Shown in pieces: positions 1 to 12,574 of a stretch of DNA of 64,000 bases (position 1 is its first letter; every line of letters starts with the position of its first letter). This DNA is from Triatoma infestans (lineage: Eukaryota > Arthropoda > Insecta > Hemiptera > Reduviidae). The position numbers were made by a program, and so were the translations under genes. Location of the stretch: positions 1 to 64,000 of the forward strand of contig JAAEAF010001967.1 of NCBI GenBank assembly GCA_011037195.1. Reading direction: 5' to 3'. Under the pieces are notes generated by a model. That model had not been told where the DNA came from and ran no database searches. It saw nothing but the letters and a program-made list of their open reading frames with translations.

Positions 1-1039
1 TTTTTCACTGCGTGTTTTCCACAACCATCCAACACGAATTTTATACAAACTTTACAATATGCGACTAATGAAAGCGGTACTACGTGAGCGACAACTGCCC
101 TTCTACTGCTATATTCGGGTATAAGGTTTTTGCGAGAAAGGAATATTTCTCTCTCACATACTCTCTCCTGTCCCCCTATCTCTCGATGACCGTCCACAGT
201 AACAACAACTGTGAAGAGAATGAGAGAAAGAAAAAAAGAAGGGCGAAGAGAGGGCGTAAACTTGTGAAAAGGTAAGAGTTTTCTCTCTCTCCAGCTACCA
301 AGATAACGAAAAATTGCAGACCGACTTCCTGAATACAGTATTTCTCACCTCTCTTCAAACCAAAAACGAGTGCTTACCAAGTAAACTGTATACGTGGAAG
401 TAGTAGTAGTAGTAGTACGAAACACAGCTTGGGGTTCCATTAAAAGTAAAGCTTCGCTAACAATTTTCTCTATCTTTCTCTTTCTCTTTGTCAGCTTGGA
501 GAAGAACTCCAATAATCCACCCATCTTCATCCGAACTCTGAAACTGGACAGGATGGGAGACGACTGCCTGTGGCGCAGACTTTCCACCCTGTTACAAGGG
601 TCCAAGATGACGAAAACTTGTGTCATTATCGTCTCTCAAAGTCCGGGTGCCCTGGTGGTACATCTTACCCTCTCAGAACTTATATCCCTTCCATGTTCTC
701 ATACTCAGAAACAAAGTACAACCACTTCTATACATTCTACAACTTGCCAGTTAACAACTAAGGTTTGATAAATAACTATGACCGACCAAACTGCTAATAT
801 TAATAAACAGGTATTCGATATCCATTATTAAATTATGTATACATAGTTATTAAATAATTAAAACTTAATGATAATATGACAAAAAATTGAATATTATATA
901 TACGTAATATGCGCAGTTCTAGATCATTCATAAATTACAGAGGTTATTTAACTTTTACTATTTAACTCATTTAAAAGTTTCTATTACTATTATTATTATT
1001 TTAGAGATGAATCCATGGTAATGAGATCCAGAAGAATGG
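1..1039. other. Unassigned AT-rich sequence with pyrimidine and purine tracts
   Basis: No gene recognised. The stretch holds CT-rich and GA-rich low-complexity runs around 140-300 and 430-490 and a short AGT triplet run near 398-416. Overlapping short frames exist on both strands here, but none gives a recognisable protein. Confidence 0.5.
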
Positions 1040-1600
1040 CCAACGTAAAAAGCTGGAAAAACTTCTGTAAAAATGCTCTTTCGATCAACCAATTTTTTTC
1101 AAACTCGGAATTTCAGCAACGTATTTAATTACAGTTAATATTAATACATTATAGAATTGTATATTAAACCAAAATAGCACTTTAGTAGAAAATATAACCT
1201 CATTCGTCCCCCTAAACCCTTCTTGAAGAATTTTCCCCGAGAAATTTTTTAAAAAAATTTTTATGCTCTTTAAGTGTGAGTTTATATATTAAATTTACAG
1301 AAAATCGTTGAAGCGGTTTTCAAGAAAATCGCAAAAAAATGGGGAAAAAGATTTAGTTAAGAGGACCATCCGATTGAGGAATTTTGACTTCCTGTCCGTT
1401 CCCATGGTGATACCCAAACAAAATGTCAAGTTGTAACTTTCTGCGATTATTTGTTTTCGAGCTTTGCTGTTCAGATCATATATATATATATATAATTTTC
1501 TAAAAACCACTTTGTCCGTACTCAACGGACTTCAAAATATGTATTTCCGGTGAAAACCCCATGTCTATTAATCGTTTCGATTAATTTATTAATTCTTACA
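1040..1600 (+). mobile_element. Dominant repeat family, diverged copy
   Basis: Matches the internal and 3' parts of the family: a decayed ACTTCCGGTT-like module near 1075, the stretch around ATAGAATTGTATAT (1151 on), the block after AAAATCGTTGAAGCG, the CCATGGTGATACC block at 1402-1414, a (TA)n run where other copies have (CA)n (about 1476-1494), and GTATTTCCGGTGAAAA at 1540-1555. The 3' hairpin is eroded (TTCTTACAGGAGAAG near 1595). No coding potential. It is older than the copies at 41-45 kb, judging by substitutions. Confidence 0.75.
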
Positions 1601-2620
1601 GGAGAAGCCGTGTGAGTTTTTTCACATCAGGTTTTTCCTTAAGTATTTTTTCTTAATTCAAAGGAAAGTATTATATTACCAAAAAACCTTATCTAAAATT
1701 ATTATTAAATAAAACAGAGTTATTAAATTTAACTTTTCATCAAACAAAAAACTATTAAAGCCAAAGAGTAATCACTACCAGAAGACATTCCGTTTGCATT
1801 TTGAAGTGTGCATGAATTCCATTTTTGAAGGAAGTATCTCTTTAAGTATGCATCAGAATTCCGGGTTTTTGGACCTTATACAAAATAAGGAAAATTCCTT
1901 CATTTTCCTATGATTAAATTCTCAATAATAAGCCTAAATTTAGAATCTTTAGATCAAAGAGAATTAAAATGTTCCCATATTTAGAATTCAAGACTAAAAA
2001 GTGTAATCTATTTTTAATGACTGCTTGCTGTATACGTACAATAGAAACATTATAACAAACAAATAAGACATGTCTATGAATTAGGTATTATATAGAAATA
2101 GCATTAATTAATTTTTAATTATGTAAATATACACATTTGAAATTACAGTTTGTTCTTTTGATTTCTAATTATTAATATAGATGGGGAAAATTATAAAGAA
2201 AATTTTTAAAAAGGTATAAAATGTTTTTCCAAAATAATTGTAAACATTATATTATGCATATAAACAAATATAATTAACATATTCAATACATGTACATAAT
2301 GTAGTTGTATAAATTACATATGTTTATTACACTGGTGGTAATAACAACACATCAGTATTCCCACGTTATTTATAAAACTGAACATGATATTACGTCATTA
2401 TATTCTTCGTTTATCTAGAATTAAACTGATATGAAGTCACTTAATCCTTTCCATATGTTATCTATTTAATATGGTTGAAAAAAAAAAATCTTATGCAGTT
2501 TTCAGTGACTGTTTATAATTTTAATGAAAAATAACGTAACCCCATAAATTCTATTTCAGGATTAAAAAAAAAAATATATCAAAATGAAATTGAACGATTG
2601 GTTGGTAAAAAAAAAAGGAC
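1601..2620. other. Unassigned AT-rich sequence
   Basis: Very AT-rich DNA without a recognisable frame, RNA gene or repeat of another class. Nothing supports a gene here. Confidence 0.5.
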
Positions 2621-2624
2621 TAGG

Positions 2625-3511
2625 TCAAAACTCTCACACCACTCACTTAAATTGGTATACATTTGTTTCAAAATTGATATTTTCTTAACATTCTCTTACC
2701 TGAACACGAAATAAATATTTCTAGCCAATATATATATACATGCACACATATGGGTGTATGTGTTTTGTGTGAGCAATATAAAATAATAAACACAAAATGC
2801 AGTTCGAACAGATAGTCCAATCGAAAGTGTGACGTATTTAATGATTTTTTTTCTTCCCCAGATTTTCACGGTTTTCCCGGTAACGGCTTCAAACGATTTT
2901 CTTGAAACTCTATAATACTATCAACCTACATACAAACAATTCCTATCACTTTTATTCAAATCATAACCAAAAATCAATTCATACGACATTTTTAACAATA
3001 TATTTATTTCTAATTAAATTATTTAGATGATACAATTTGTATAATAAACTAAAATAGCCTTTTGAAGAAAAACATAATCTCAGCTCTCCACAAAAAAAAA
3101 TGCCTCCTAAAATGAATACTGCCAGAGAATTGTTTCAAACAGAAGTTGTAGGAACCTCTTCATATAATACGCAGTTTTTATATGTTTAAAGAAAACCGTT
3201 GTAGCCATTTTTTTCTTCTTCTTCTTTTTTTTTCAAGAAAATCGCAAAGAAAGTGAGAAAATCTATTCAATCAAGTGTTACTTCCGCTTGAGGTATTTTG
3301 ACCGAAAAACGGGATATTAAATCTGAACTTTCTGCGATTTTGCGTTTTTGAGTGTGTATATATGATTTTGCTAATCATATACACACACACACACACACAC
3401 ACGTTTTTTTTCTTTTTTAAAAACCACTTTTTCTATCTCAGGAGACTCGATAACGTAAATTTGACACGATTACAATATACTTCCGCTTACTAGGAGAAAG
3501 AGAAAGTAAAA
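2625..3511 (+). mobile_element. Dominant repeat family, near full-length copy
   Basis: The 5' end is decayed (GTCAAAACTCTCACACC near 2626). It is followed by two internal modules with the shared AAGAAAATCG/GAGCC-like text, a (CA)n tract at about 3379-3402 in the family-specific position, an AAAACCACTTTTT block, and the 3' hairpin text CTTACTAGGAGAAAGAGAAAGT ending about 3508 with a long A tail. In the hairpin the right arm has one change from the usual GGAGTAAGAG. Non-coding. Confidence 0.75.
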
Positions 3512-4430
3512 AAAAAAAAAAATTAGGGGGGGCGTTTAGGTTTAACTTAAAACAGTACAACTATCATCATCTGTCCGGGATGGTATGCTGTCATACGGTC
3601 TCTGCTGTGTGGCAGATTACAGCTACATGACCTACAATATTAAAGTTTAATGAAAATTTATTCAACATTAAAACATTGATAAATGGAATAACAGAAAGTC
3701 TTGCGAGGGTTTCACATTGGACTTTTCTAATTTCCTTTAGTATCTTAAACTAATAAAACATAGAAATGTAATTAAAAAACAAGAAAAAGAAAAGAAAACA
3801 CAAATACAAGTTATAAAAACCAGTCTGTTGATAAAAGCTATTTCAGTGAAAGGTTCAAAACGATCTGTCTTTTAAAATTACTTTTCCCTTTAGGATTTGA
3901 AAAAAAAAAAATGAAAAAAATGCCTATAGGTATACATACAACAAAGAAAACATTCAATCCATTTTATCCTAATGGTCTAGGCCCTACTGTTATCGTAGAG
4001 ACTTATCTATTTCTTTTTTTAAAAAATAAAATAAAATACAAGAGAGAAAGAAAATAAAAAAACCGGTAAACCCAACTCTTTCCATATAAACGATTAACAG
4101 ATGGGTGACATTTTTAAAACAAAGTGGGGGAAAAAAAATCAAAACTACGTCATGTAGTTTTCTTTTTATATTTATATATTGTTTTTTTTTTTTTTGAAAT
4201 AAAATAAATAAAAAAAAACGCTCAGTTGATTTTCTCTAACTGCTGTTAATACAATTATCCACACATAAAATGAGAATGAACTTCAAAATTTTACTCATTT
4301 GTCTCGAGATGAAGACAGAGGCTTTAGGGAGAGGATAAGTCCCTACCTAGGCAGTAAGTGGAAATGAAGAAGAGACTGCCCGCCTATTGAACATTTGGAA
4401 ATTTAAATGCCGCAAACACAAATACCACAG
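3512..4430. other. Unassigned sequence with A/T homopolymers
   Basis: Contains many A or T runs of 8-14 bases and one less AT-rich patch at about 3560-3640. No frame or repeat class recognised. Confidence 0.45.
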
Positions 4431-4514
4431 AATTACCTAAAAATCAAATTTTTTCGGGAAACTATCTCAGCAGTTATTATTCCAAATTTGAAAAAAAAAA
4501 AAATCATTATAGTG

Positions 4515-4585
4515 GTGTGTGACAAGTTTTTCGTGATTTTTCTCGAAAACGGATCCAACAATTTGATTTGAACTTCGTATACTTA
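4515..4585 (-). mobile_element. Dominant repeat family, internal fragment
   Basis: On the minus strand this reads GTATACGAAGTTCAAAT followed by a GGATCCGTTTTCGAGAAA-like block, the same order as in full copies (GTATACGAAGTTTAAAG, then GGAGCCGTTTTCGAG). Only this internal block survives. Confidence 0.55.
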
Positions 4586-4633
4586 CTATCTATCTATACA
4601 AATAAATAACCCATATCTGGTAACCATATAAAA

Positions 4634-4647
4634 TAATGAGATAAACA
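4634..4647 (+). repeat. Target-site duplication, left copy (SINE)
   Basis: TAATGAGATAAACA, identical to 4863-4876 on the other side of the SINE. A 14-base duplication fits LINE-mediated insertion. Confidence 0.9.
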
Positions 4648-4862
4648 GGAGCGGGTGTTGGCCTAGTGGTTATGAGCATGGACTTGTAACTTGGAGATCC
4701 CCAGTTCGAGCCCCGCGTATAATTGCAAAATTTTATATTCGTAAAAAAATGTTAATAGTAAAGTATGTGCTTCCGCCTTCGTCCACGACACCTAATTTGG
4801 TAGTTGGACGTTAAGCCCGTCTGAAAAAATAGGCAATTACTTTACTGTACTATACTTTACTT
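4648..4862 (+). mobile_element. tRNA-derived SINE with intact pol III promoter boxes
   Basis: The head resembles a tRNA. The A box TGGCCTAGTGG is at 4659-4669 and the B box GTTCGAGCC at 4704-4712, the usual spacing for an internal RNA polymerase III promoter. A non-tRNA body follows, including GTAGTTGGACGTTAAGCCC near 4800-4818. The 3' end is an imperfect (TACTTTAC)-type tail. A perfect 14-base direct repeat brackets the element, so both ends are defined and the copy is full length. It carries no protein; it would have depended on a LINE for movement. The good condition of the boxes and duplication suggests a fairly young insertion. Confidence 0.88.
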
Positions 4863-4876
4863 TAATGAGATAAACA
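4863..4876 (+). repeat. Target-site duplication, right copy (SINE)
   Basis: TAATGAGATAAACA, identical to 4634-4647; it defines the 3' end of the SINE. Confidence 0.9.
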
Positions 4877-4969
4877 CAACTTATCACTTTAGGCATTAAT
4901 TCACTTGGGATTGGGATTAGGACACCTAAAGTGTCCTTTATTTAACAATATTACCGAATGACCAGCCCT

Positions 4970-5100
4970 CCCCAATCGTTGGTCTAGCAGCTCAGCGCAC
5001 TCGCCAATGGTGCCAGAATTCAGGATTCGATTCCGGTGAGAACAAATTTGGTGTTTACTTACCATCGTGAGAAAAAGTGGGAAGCTACAGTTGGTGTAGG
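4970..5100 (+). mobile_element. Second tRNA-derived SINE head, different family
   Basis: An A-box-like TGGTCTAGCAG at 4980-4990 and a B-box-like GGATTCGATTCC at 5023-5034 are spaced as in tRNA genes. The rest cannot fold as a tRNA with a normal acceptor stem, so a SINE head is likelier than a tRNA gene. The text differs from the SINE at 4648, so it is another family. I could not find its duplication or exact ends. Confidence 0.55.
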
Positions 5101-5204
5101 TCAAACTAAAACGGTGTTTTGTTTTTCTTGTTGTTCAATTCTTTAATCGCTATATTGACGGAATACAATGAAAACCAGATTTCTTACTCATTATATATTC
5201 AATG

Positions 5205-5262
5205 ATGTGCATCTCATGTTTAAAGAAAATCATAACATCCATTTCCGAGAAAATCGCTCATG
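5205..5262 (+). mobile_element. Dominant repeat family, short fragment
   Basis: GTTTAAAGAAAATCATAACATCC then TTTCCGAGAAAATCGC follow the order of the conserved internal block of the family. Only about 60 bases are recognisable. Confidence 0.45.
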
Positions 5263-5559
5263 GTTTGAGCTTTCTTCCTCTTTTTTTTTATAGAAATGTT
5301 GTTCCTCTGGCTGGACCGCAATATTTCCTTATACATTAAGAGAAAATAATCGTTTGGAATCATATATATATTTATTTATCAAATAAAAATGATATAATGG
5401 GTTACAATCTCATCAAAGGAAATCAAACCGTGCAAACGAGCAAGAGAAAACGACAGAGAAATGTAATAAAGTGGCGGCAAAACAATTCAAAGTTAACCAT
5501 TAGTTGAGAGAGAATTGCAATCAAAAGTAGAATAGCCTGGATATATAAGGGTATATAAG

Positions 5560-6476
5560 GGTTCGGTGTACCCCATTTCAAATCTTTCTCACAACACCTC
5601 TTATCTTTCACTCTCTTGCTTATGTACATTTTCCAATCTCGCTTTCTCTTAAACTCACAGACACAACACACTCACATTAAACAGACCATGCCAGTTCAAT
5701 ACTATAGGTCCGGTAAACTATTAGTTAGCTGAAAAGTAAGGGGTTGGATAGGAACCAACTTGTTTTAAGAGAGAGCCTCCCCTCCCCCCCACACACACAC
5801 TAGTGTGCAAAACTCACAAACACACACACCTCCACAAAACACAAAGCTACAATACTAAAACTAAGTACAAAGTGAGTGTGAGTGCCAAATGTTGCTTTTA
5901 ATAAGAAACTCCTTCACTATTGGTGTAGTATAACCCAAAAGCTTTCCTCAGTCGTATCTATACCTCCTCTCCCGGACGAACCACTTTCAAACACAGACAT
6001 TCTCTTCTACTTTCTTTTTGGCTTTTAGTTCGTTCCTCTCCACACTCAACCTTCTTTCTAGCAGCAAAACCAAGTCTCTAGCACAAAGCAAGTTCGGTTA
6101 GCTATCCAATAAACAGAAACTGTAAGAAAGAAAGAGAGAATGGTAGGGGGTAAGAACGAAGGAAGGGAAGTAGAGTAAGAAGAAAGAGTATTTCCTAGTT
6201 TCACGTGCTGCTAGGAGGAAGTGGAAGGTGGCGCTCTCAAACAACTAATACTGTACCTACTACTGGTGCTCTTACTTGAAACTACATCCGCAAAATTGCT
6301 GTACACACATGGAACTCGCCCACCGAAGTTTTCGTCGACCTCGCATTCTTATCACACCGTTTTCCCCAAACAACAATCTCTTTTACACGTAGGGATGAAG
6401 ATTTCCACCATTCCATTATTCCTTTCTTCTACTGAAAATACATTCTTTGGAAGTATTACTCCATTTTAGCACTTCT
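5560..6476. other. Less AT-rich, apparently non-repetitive stretch
   Basis: More C/T- and A/C-rich and less AT-rich than most of the window, with CA- and CT-rich low-complexity parts. No repeat class is recognisable. A frame at 6221-6469 would start with GTG, not ATG, and has an in-frame TAG just upstream, so I do not call it a gene. It could hold unique regulatory DNA or a non-coding exon; nothing seen proves that. Confidence 0.3.
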
Positions 6477-7790
6477 ACAGTACTAAAATTACATTTTCAC
6501 ACCGTTTTACACAATTCTAAATATTAAATGCTAAAAACATTTACTCTTACAATTAGCTGCATAAACTGTCGCTGATTTAGTTAAAAACGTAATTAAAGAG
6601 TAGTAATTTTCTGCGAAGAAGTTTTAATTATGAATAATAATAATAAACTTTTATGATAAGGCTGTGTATAACAATATGGAAAGCGATAACCAAACTGGCG
6701 TTTTAACGGAAGCAAGTTATTTTACACAGCAACTGTGACGGGTCAAAATGTCCATAGTCTCATTGGGCCTGTATATATGTATAGACATTCCTAAAAATAA
6801 AAAATCAACAATTACAGCAATCCGAGTCTGGAAAAAAAAACCTATTCCGGGGCCAATCCATATAAGATTCACAATAAAAAAAAAGGCCATACGAATTGGA
6901 CAATAACCTTAAGATAAAACACCTTAAGCTATTCCAAAAGTAATGGTCCAATCAAAAGAGAAAAATGACACTCCAAAACTATTAATTTATGAGTATAATA
7001 ATAGTTAACAATATATGCAGTTTACGGAATATTATACTGCAAATATTTTACGCTATACAAAGAGTGATCGTTAAAGCGTTAAAGGGACGAAATACGAAGG
7101 TACAATACTCTGATACATATATAGTATAGAAAGTTTTCGTGAACTGGTTTATTTGACTCTTAATAACCTTAAAGACATTTCTAAAATTGGTTAATGACTC
7201 ATCATAGACTTGCTTATGAAAATTCTAAAACCATTAATGACTAATATAACTTTTCTTTTTTTTTTAAGGCCGACCAAAATCTATGGTTATTGACGTTCGG
7301 ACTCTTCTCAGTGCATTTCCCGACTCCGGACAGTGTTCTCTCGTTGCAGGCAACACTGTCCACCACCAGCTCCAGAGGATCTTAGGAAGAGAAAATCTAA
7401 GAGCAGCACAGAGCTACAACTAAGCTAATCCCTTTCCTGATATAACTGTTATTTGCTTCTTTTATTTCTTCAAGGATACCGCTTGTTTAACTTGTTATTG
7501 GTAGAGAAAAGGCGTGTCTTAATTTCATCTAAGCTTATTATATAAGAGGGGTTGTTTGTAGTGGAATGTTGCCATTCTTGGTGACATCATGATAAATCTC
7601 CTGTAGATGTGATGGTTAGATCATAAGACTCATATCGTGTGACCTCTCTCGAACATATGATTTTTAATATGAAAATTTGACAAGGTGGTTCACGGAACAA
7701 GAATCTGAAGGGAAGACAGACCCAATTTAGCCAAATTTATCCAATCTATCTGAAGGAAAGTTTCGCCAAGCATCAGACTAGAAGGTTACC
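6477..7790. other. Unassigned AT-rich sequence
   Basis: No frame or repeat class recognised. A less AT-rich patch at about 7266-7430 looks like it could be the end of an old retroelement, but I could not identify one. Confidence 0.4.
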
Positions 7791-7794
7791 TATC

Positions 7795-7875
7795 AATTTC
7801 AGTTTAGGAAATTTACGGTTTTTTGCAATTTTCTCGAAAATAATTGCAAAGTTTTCTTTAAACTTCTCATAATAA
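7795..7875 (-). mobile_element. Dominant repeat family, internal fragment
   Basis: Minus strand reads AAGTTTAAAGAAAAC, then TTTTCGAGAAAATTGC and AAAAAACCGTAAA, a diverged copy of the conserved block found in full members. Confidence 0.45.
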
Positions 7876-7886
7876 TTAAACAGAGA

Positions 7887-8045
7887 GGGAAGGGAATAGC
7901 TAAGTGGTTCGCGTACTGGACTCCCACGCGGAGGACCCGGATTCTGCCACTTTTCTTTGAAACATTTTCCTAGGGAGATTGGTTTGGTTGGACTCCTATA
8001 CTTGCTCACCCTGGAACTGCTGAGGCAGGAACTAAGCAAGCAATA
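7887..8045 (+). mobile_element. Probable tRNA-derived SINE
   Basis: The A-box-like TAGCTAAGTGG is at 7897-7907 and a decayed B box GGATTCTGCC at 7939-7948. The TTCGCGTACTGGACTCCCACG text between them resembles the anticodon arm region of a tRNA. A distinct body follows, ending near GCAAGCAATAG. The octamer AATAGCTA occurs near both ends (7895 and 8042) but lies partly inside the head, so I do not claim it as a duplication. Confidence 0.5.
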
Positions 8046-8049
8046 GCTA

Positions 8050-9515
8050 TATTTTCGACCTAATGTGAACAGATGGAGGCCGTCTCAGGAAGTAGATGTT
8101 CGTAATGTGGTAGATGTGAGGAGAAAGAGAGAATTCGAGATTATTTAGGAGAGTAAAAAATAAATTTGTAGATGCACCGTACACTTTATAATGAATTAAA
8201 TATATAATAACTGCAAGGGTTAATCTGTTGAATGATATTTGAGAATATGGTAGCGAGAGAGTAATTAAGGGAGAGACAGAAGGGCTGAGAATAGGAAGTA
8301 CGTGAAATGATGTAGAGGGCAAGCTCTCCTCTATATGGAATTTTCCCTCCGTTGGTTAGCCTAGATAGGGAGTAATTAGAATCTTCGGATTCCACGAACT
8401 TTAATGACTCGGATCCCATTACACTAACGTTTAGAGGCTTGATTTTCCTAGAGCAAGTGGCTCTAAAACCAGGATTGGAAGCTTCGGGCGAATAACTGTT
8501 TCTATTAAAGAATTCAGTATTAAAAGTAAAAAGAAAGAAAGAGTTGGAAAGATATTGCGTACAGGACTTTGCTAGGAAAATGGAACAAAAATTTTGTAAT
8601 ATAAAAGTGATTTCTGGATAGAAATAGAACCAATAGAAGAATTTAATCTTGGCATGGGAGACAACGTCAACTATTCCTCAATGGTAATCAGTAAAATGTT
8701 CTGTTCTATCACCTTATATAATATTCTACGGGAGCATTAAAAGCATTGCTAGAATTTCAAAATTTAAGAAAATTTCTCAATTAGAATTGTATAATTGCAG
8801 TAAGAGAAACTACTTTCTCTTTTTTAAATTGTCACAAATTGACTAAATAATGTGATGACGATAATAGTGACAATCATTATTAACGGCCAAATATCCAAAA
8901 TTAAGGACATTGTTAAGTTGATGAGTAATTAATTTACTACAGGAAGCAAATTCATAAATTTCTAAATACACTTGTTTAAATATATCATAAGTGTGGAATA
9001 TAAAAATGAAAAGGACAATATGCAGACACGGTCAATATTCATGAGAAGAAAGAGGAGAAATAATGAAATAAATTGTTTATGCCATATTTTCTTTTATTTT
9101 TCGAAGAGAAGAAACAGGAAAACAAGAAATACATTTAAAATTCAAATATTAAGTAACCACTGGCAAAAAAAAAATATCGTCATAGTACAGATGGCAATCG
9201 AGAAATTCATTGTGCTATTGTCCCTCCGGCACAGAAATAGGCCTAGATTGTTCGCCAAGTTGATATTCTTAAGTCTTAGATAAATTGTGATATTCAAATG
9301 GTTAGGGAAAACTCATTGAATTTTGAAAATGGGTACAAGGGTTATAGGCCGTGTTCCTGGGTATGGTATGTATGTATTAGTAGTGACTTGGTGGGTAATA
9401 CTACTACAAGGGCTAGTTTGGTACGACCTATTTTCTACCCATTCTCTTCGTAAGACCATTTTCCCATTGCTCTTAGAAAACCGCTGAGACAAATAAGTCC
9501 GCCCTGTAAAGGGCT

Positions 9516-9556
<41 letters not shown>

Positions 9557-11380
9557 ACATGGTGGGGAGAGTTCCTTATTGCAGTGCTATTGTATTGTAG
9601 TTAGGAGGGTTGGCTTGTACATTTCAACTTAGTATTGTGGTTTAAAGAATGTTTAGATTAGGCTGTTGGACTTGAGATTGGATAAATTAAAGTTTAGCAA
9701 TATTTCTTTCACATATATATCTAATATGGAATCAAAAAAAATAGAGAAATTCGATATTTTTCTAAACGATCGTAGGTTTAATGCGAACAGACTGATTAAT
9801 AATAACTAAATTTGGAGCAAAAAGAGCTCTTTTGAAAAATTATAAAGCTGTATACTTAAAATAATGAATGAAAGGAAGTGAAGTCGAATCCATGGGACTT
9901 GACCATCTATCATTACTCCCTTTTTTGTCTTTTTCTATACACTGAATGCAGTCGTGTATACAGACCTAAAAATATAGGCATATAATAAATGGAATTGTGA
10001 TTGGGTTGCCAACATGGGTACATTTTTACTATAAATATTGCTATTATATTTAATACTATACTATTCGTACTTTTCAGCCATATTATGATTTTTCTAGGGC
10101 TGGAAGGAAAATTTTGAAAGAGAGAAATACATTAACTATTCACTGAAATATTGAACTGACACAAGAGTGCTGCAACACTGATCTAAAACAGAACTGATCT
10201 AAAAGAGGGTAGCATGAGAGGAGGATGACAGATTGAACAGGCAGAGTGACTGTATAAGAACGATAGTCGTTGAACGTTGACGACGGTTGTTCGAATGGTG
10301 TTTGAATCGGTGTGAATTTAACTTCTCCTTATATTAACTCAGGGCTACTAGGGAGATACATTACACTTAAAAAATTCTTGAAGACTGTCCTTTTTGTATA
10401 GTTAGCCCTACTTATATATTGTTGGAACTACCTCTTCCTGATTTCGTAGGGGATGGGGTAAGCGGATCTTAATCGGTGGTGAACTTGAATAGCTTGGGGT
10501 AGGGAAGTGAGTTAAGCCTCATGTATTGAGTGATGTAGAAATGGGTAGACTGCCTTATGATGTAGATTGCATGAATTCCTCGAGATGTAGATCCATGATG
10601 GTAATCCACTAAAAATTTACATGGATTAACTCATATTTTCCAAGCTAATAAATTGATTTCATTATATTAATAAATTATATAAATATAAACATAAATTTTA
10701 CGGCTATATTGATTGTTACATGTGTTCTTTTGTTAATTCAACAATTAAATACAACGAGTCAATTCACATCCAGTTTTCAGTTTCATAAAAATCGTTGATG
10801 AAAACAGCAATTTACACTTGTTTGGGAATATATGATAGAATTAATTATACAAATAATCCGTGTCTATTTGTTATTGAATGTTAACATACAATATTGTGCA
10901 TACATTTAACAGCTGATACTGTTAAATATTAAAGGTGAAATTTTAATTGTAAATTGCTTATAAATAATGTTTTGGATAATGTTAACAAGCACAATAGAAG
11001 GCTTGTTACAAATCTGACGTCACTCACAATTATGTTCGTATAATTAAATAAATGAAAATTTCAAAGCATAGGAGCATCATTTCTTTCTTTTTTTTGTAAC
11101 ATTTTATTTGTCATTTACAATTGTACTTGATAGTACAATAAGTAAAGATGCTTGGGGCGGGCGGTAAATGGCGTATGCCTTGAATGTGATCAATTGACCT
11201 TCATTAGTCAACCAGATGACGCGGTGTCAAGGACTCTCGGGAATTTTAAGAAAGTCCGGTTGAGGACAAGTTAGCTACTGATTAGAGATGTGCTGGAACC
11301 ATATATTGTACTTTAGAACCATATAGTGGTACTTATAGGGAAGCTTTAACGTTACTGTATCACCAGAACCCTATAAAAAA
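8050..11380. other. Unassigned sequence, AT-rich with a long (AG)n
   Basis: About 3.3 kb with no recognised gene or repeat class apart from the (AG)n tract at 9517-9554. Short frames are present (e.g. 8047-8419 minus, 8972-9283 plus) without recognisable motifs; I treat them as chance. Confidence 0.4.
9517..9554 (+). repeat. (AG)n microsatellite
   Basis: About 19 uninterrupted AG units. It is not inside a copy of the dominant repeat, unlike most (CA)n tracts here. Confidence 0.95.
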
Positions 11381-11384
11381 ATAA

Positions 11385-11750
11385 ATTTTCCCGGGAAAAT
11401 GTTTCAAATAAAAGTAATTTGTATTTCATTATGTAGATATTATACATAGTTTAATGAAAATCGTAGGAGCGTATTCGTGAAAATCAAGAAAACTGAAAAA
11501 CCCATTCAATAATGTTGCACTTCAGTTTACAGATTACGGCCAGAAAAAAACTTTGTGCCAAATGCGGTGAGAGAATAGCTAAATACAAAATACTAAGCTT
11601 GAACTTATTGGGATTTTTCCCTTTTCGAGATATTCTGTTTGCGCACACACATACAGACCATTCGCTAAAAATACAATTTTGTTCCTCAGGGACCACAAAA
11701 CTTATATTTACGGTGAAACTCTTTACTAGGTGTAAAAGAAAGTAATAAAA
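11385..11750 (+). mobile_element. Dominant repeat family, 3' portion
   Basis: Begins in the TTTCAAATAAAAGT block and runs through GAAAATCGTAGGAGCG, the ACTTCAG...TTTAC module, the GGTGAGAGAATAGCTAAATAC block, TTTTCGAGATATTCTG, a short (CA) run, CAGACCATTCGCTAAAAA and GGTGTAAAAGAAAGTAATA at the 3' end. Order and spacing follow the full copies. Short frames on both strands here are products of this repeat. Confidence 0.8.
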
Positions 11751-12440
11751 CTTTATAGTAGTGGAAAACATCTATCTCGAATTGTCCACATATAATTTTA
11801 TTAGTACATATACCCGAATGTAGTTAGTGGAGCGGCATGGTTCTGTTGTTATCAGTATACTCAGTATTTCATGTACTGAACCCGGAACAACATCATACCC
11901 ATATATAGTGGATACATGTACTCAAACGTATTGGTATTGTTAAGAGATATTTGGAGCATACTGTTGATAGTAAACAGCTATACGCTATTTCAGTTCTGTT
12001 ATCAACTCACTCCAAAACGATATGCTTGCACATGCAAAGTATAGCCGTTTGAAATAGTGTCTCTACCCTCTCCTCCACCTTTGCCACTCATTCCATCACC
12101 ACTATTTTCAAAGTGATTTAATTCCAGTTTCTATTACCCATTCTGGTTTGGTTTACCCCTCTCTCTCTGTTTCTCTAACTGGGTGTGGGTGCAAACTATA
12201 CACCATTCTTCGTTTACTGTAGAATGCAGTTAAAAGCACATCAAAACCTAGTAGTGGTTATAATTGAATTGTATGGCGAAGGCAGAATTGTGTAATAAAA
12301 CATCTAATATGGAGGACTAACATTTAATAGGTTAACTATATAGTTACGAAGCTATAAAATAACACCATTCTCCCGTTAAATATGTTAACACCCGCCCCCG
12401 CAATCCAGGATCGATTTAAATAAATAAATAAAAATCTGGT
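11751..12440. other. Unassigned sequence
   Basis: No gene recognised. A similar text occurs in both orientations near 11978-12000 and 12036-12058 (CTATACGCTATTTCAG versus its diverged complement), a possible weak inverted repeat. Confidence 0.35.
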
Positions 12441-12574
12441 GGAAAACTCACATAAATCCTTTTACTAAACATTTAGTACAATTAATCTCCAACAGGTAGT
12501 GGAACTGTATATGAAGTATTACAGATTCCCCAAAACTTCCTAAAATATTTATTTTTTCTAAAGTGTTCCAAACT

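Noticed and set aside
4648..4720. Possible functional tRNA gene
   Set aside because: A and B boxes are present, but the sequence continues into a SINE body with tail and target duplication; no acceptor stem pairing or clean tRNA end is seen.
4980..5040. Possible second tRNA gene
   Set aside because: Box spacing is right, but flanking arms do not pair as an acceptor stem.
6221..6469. 82-codon frame with a hydrophobic N terminus resembling a signal peptide
   Set aside because: It starts with GTG, no ATG is in frame upstream before a TAG, and no family is recognisable; a eukaryotic secreted protein is not supported.
7895..8049. AATAGCTA at both ends of the SINE-like element as a target duplication
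   Set aside because: Only eight bases, and the left copy overlaps the A-box region of the head.
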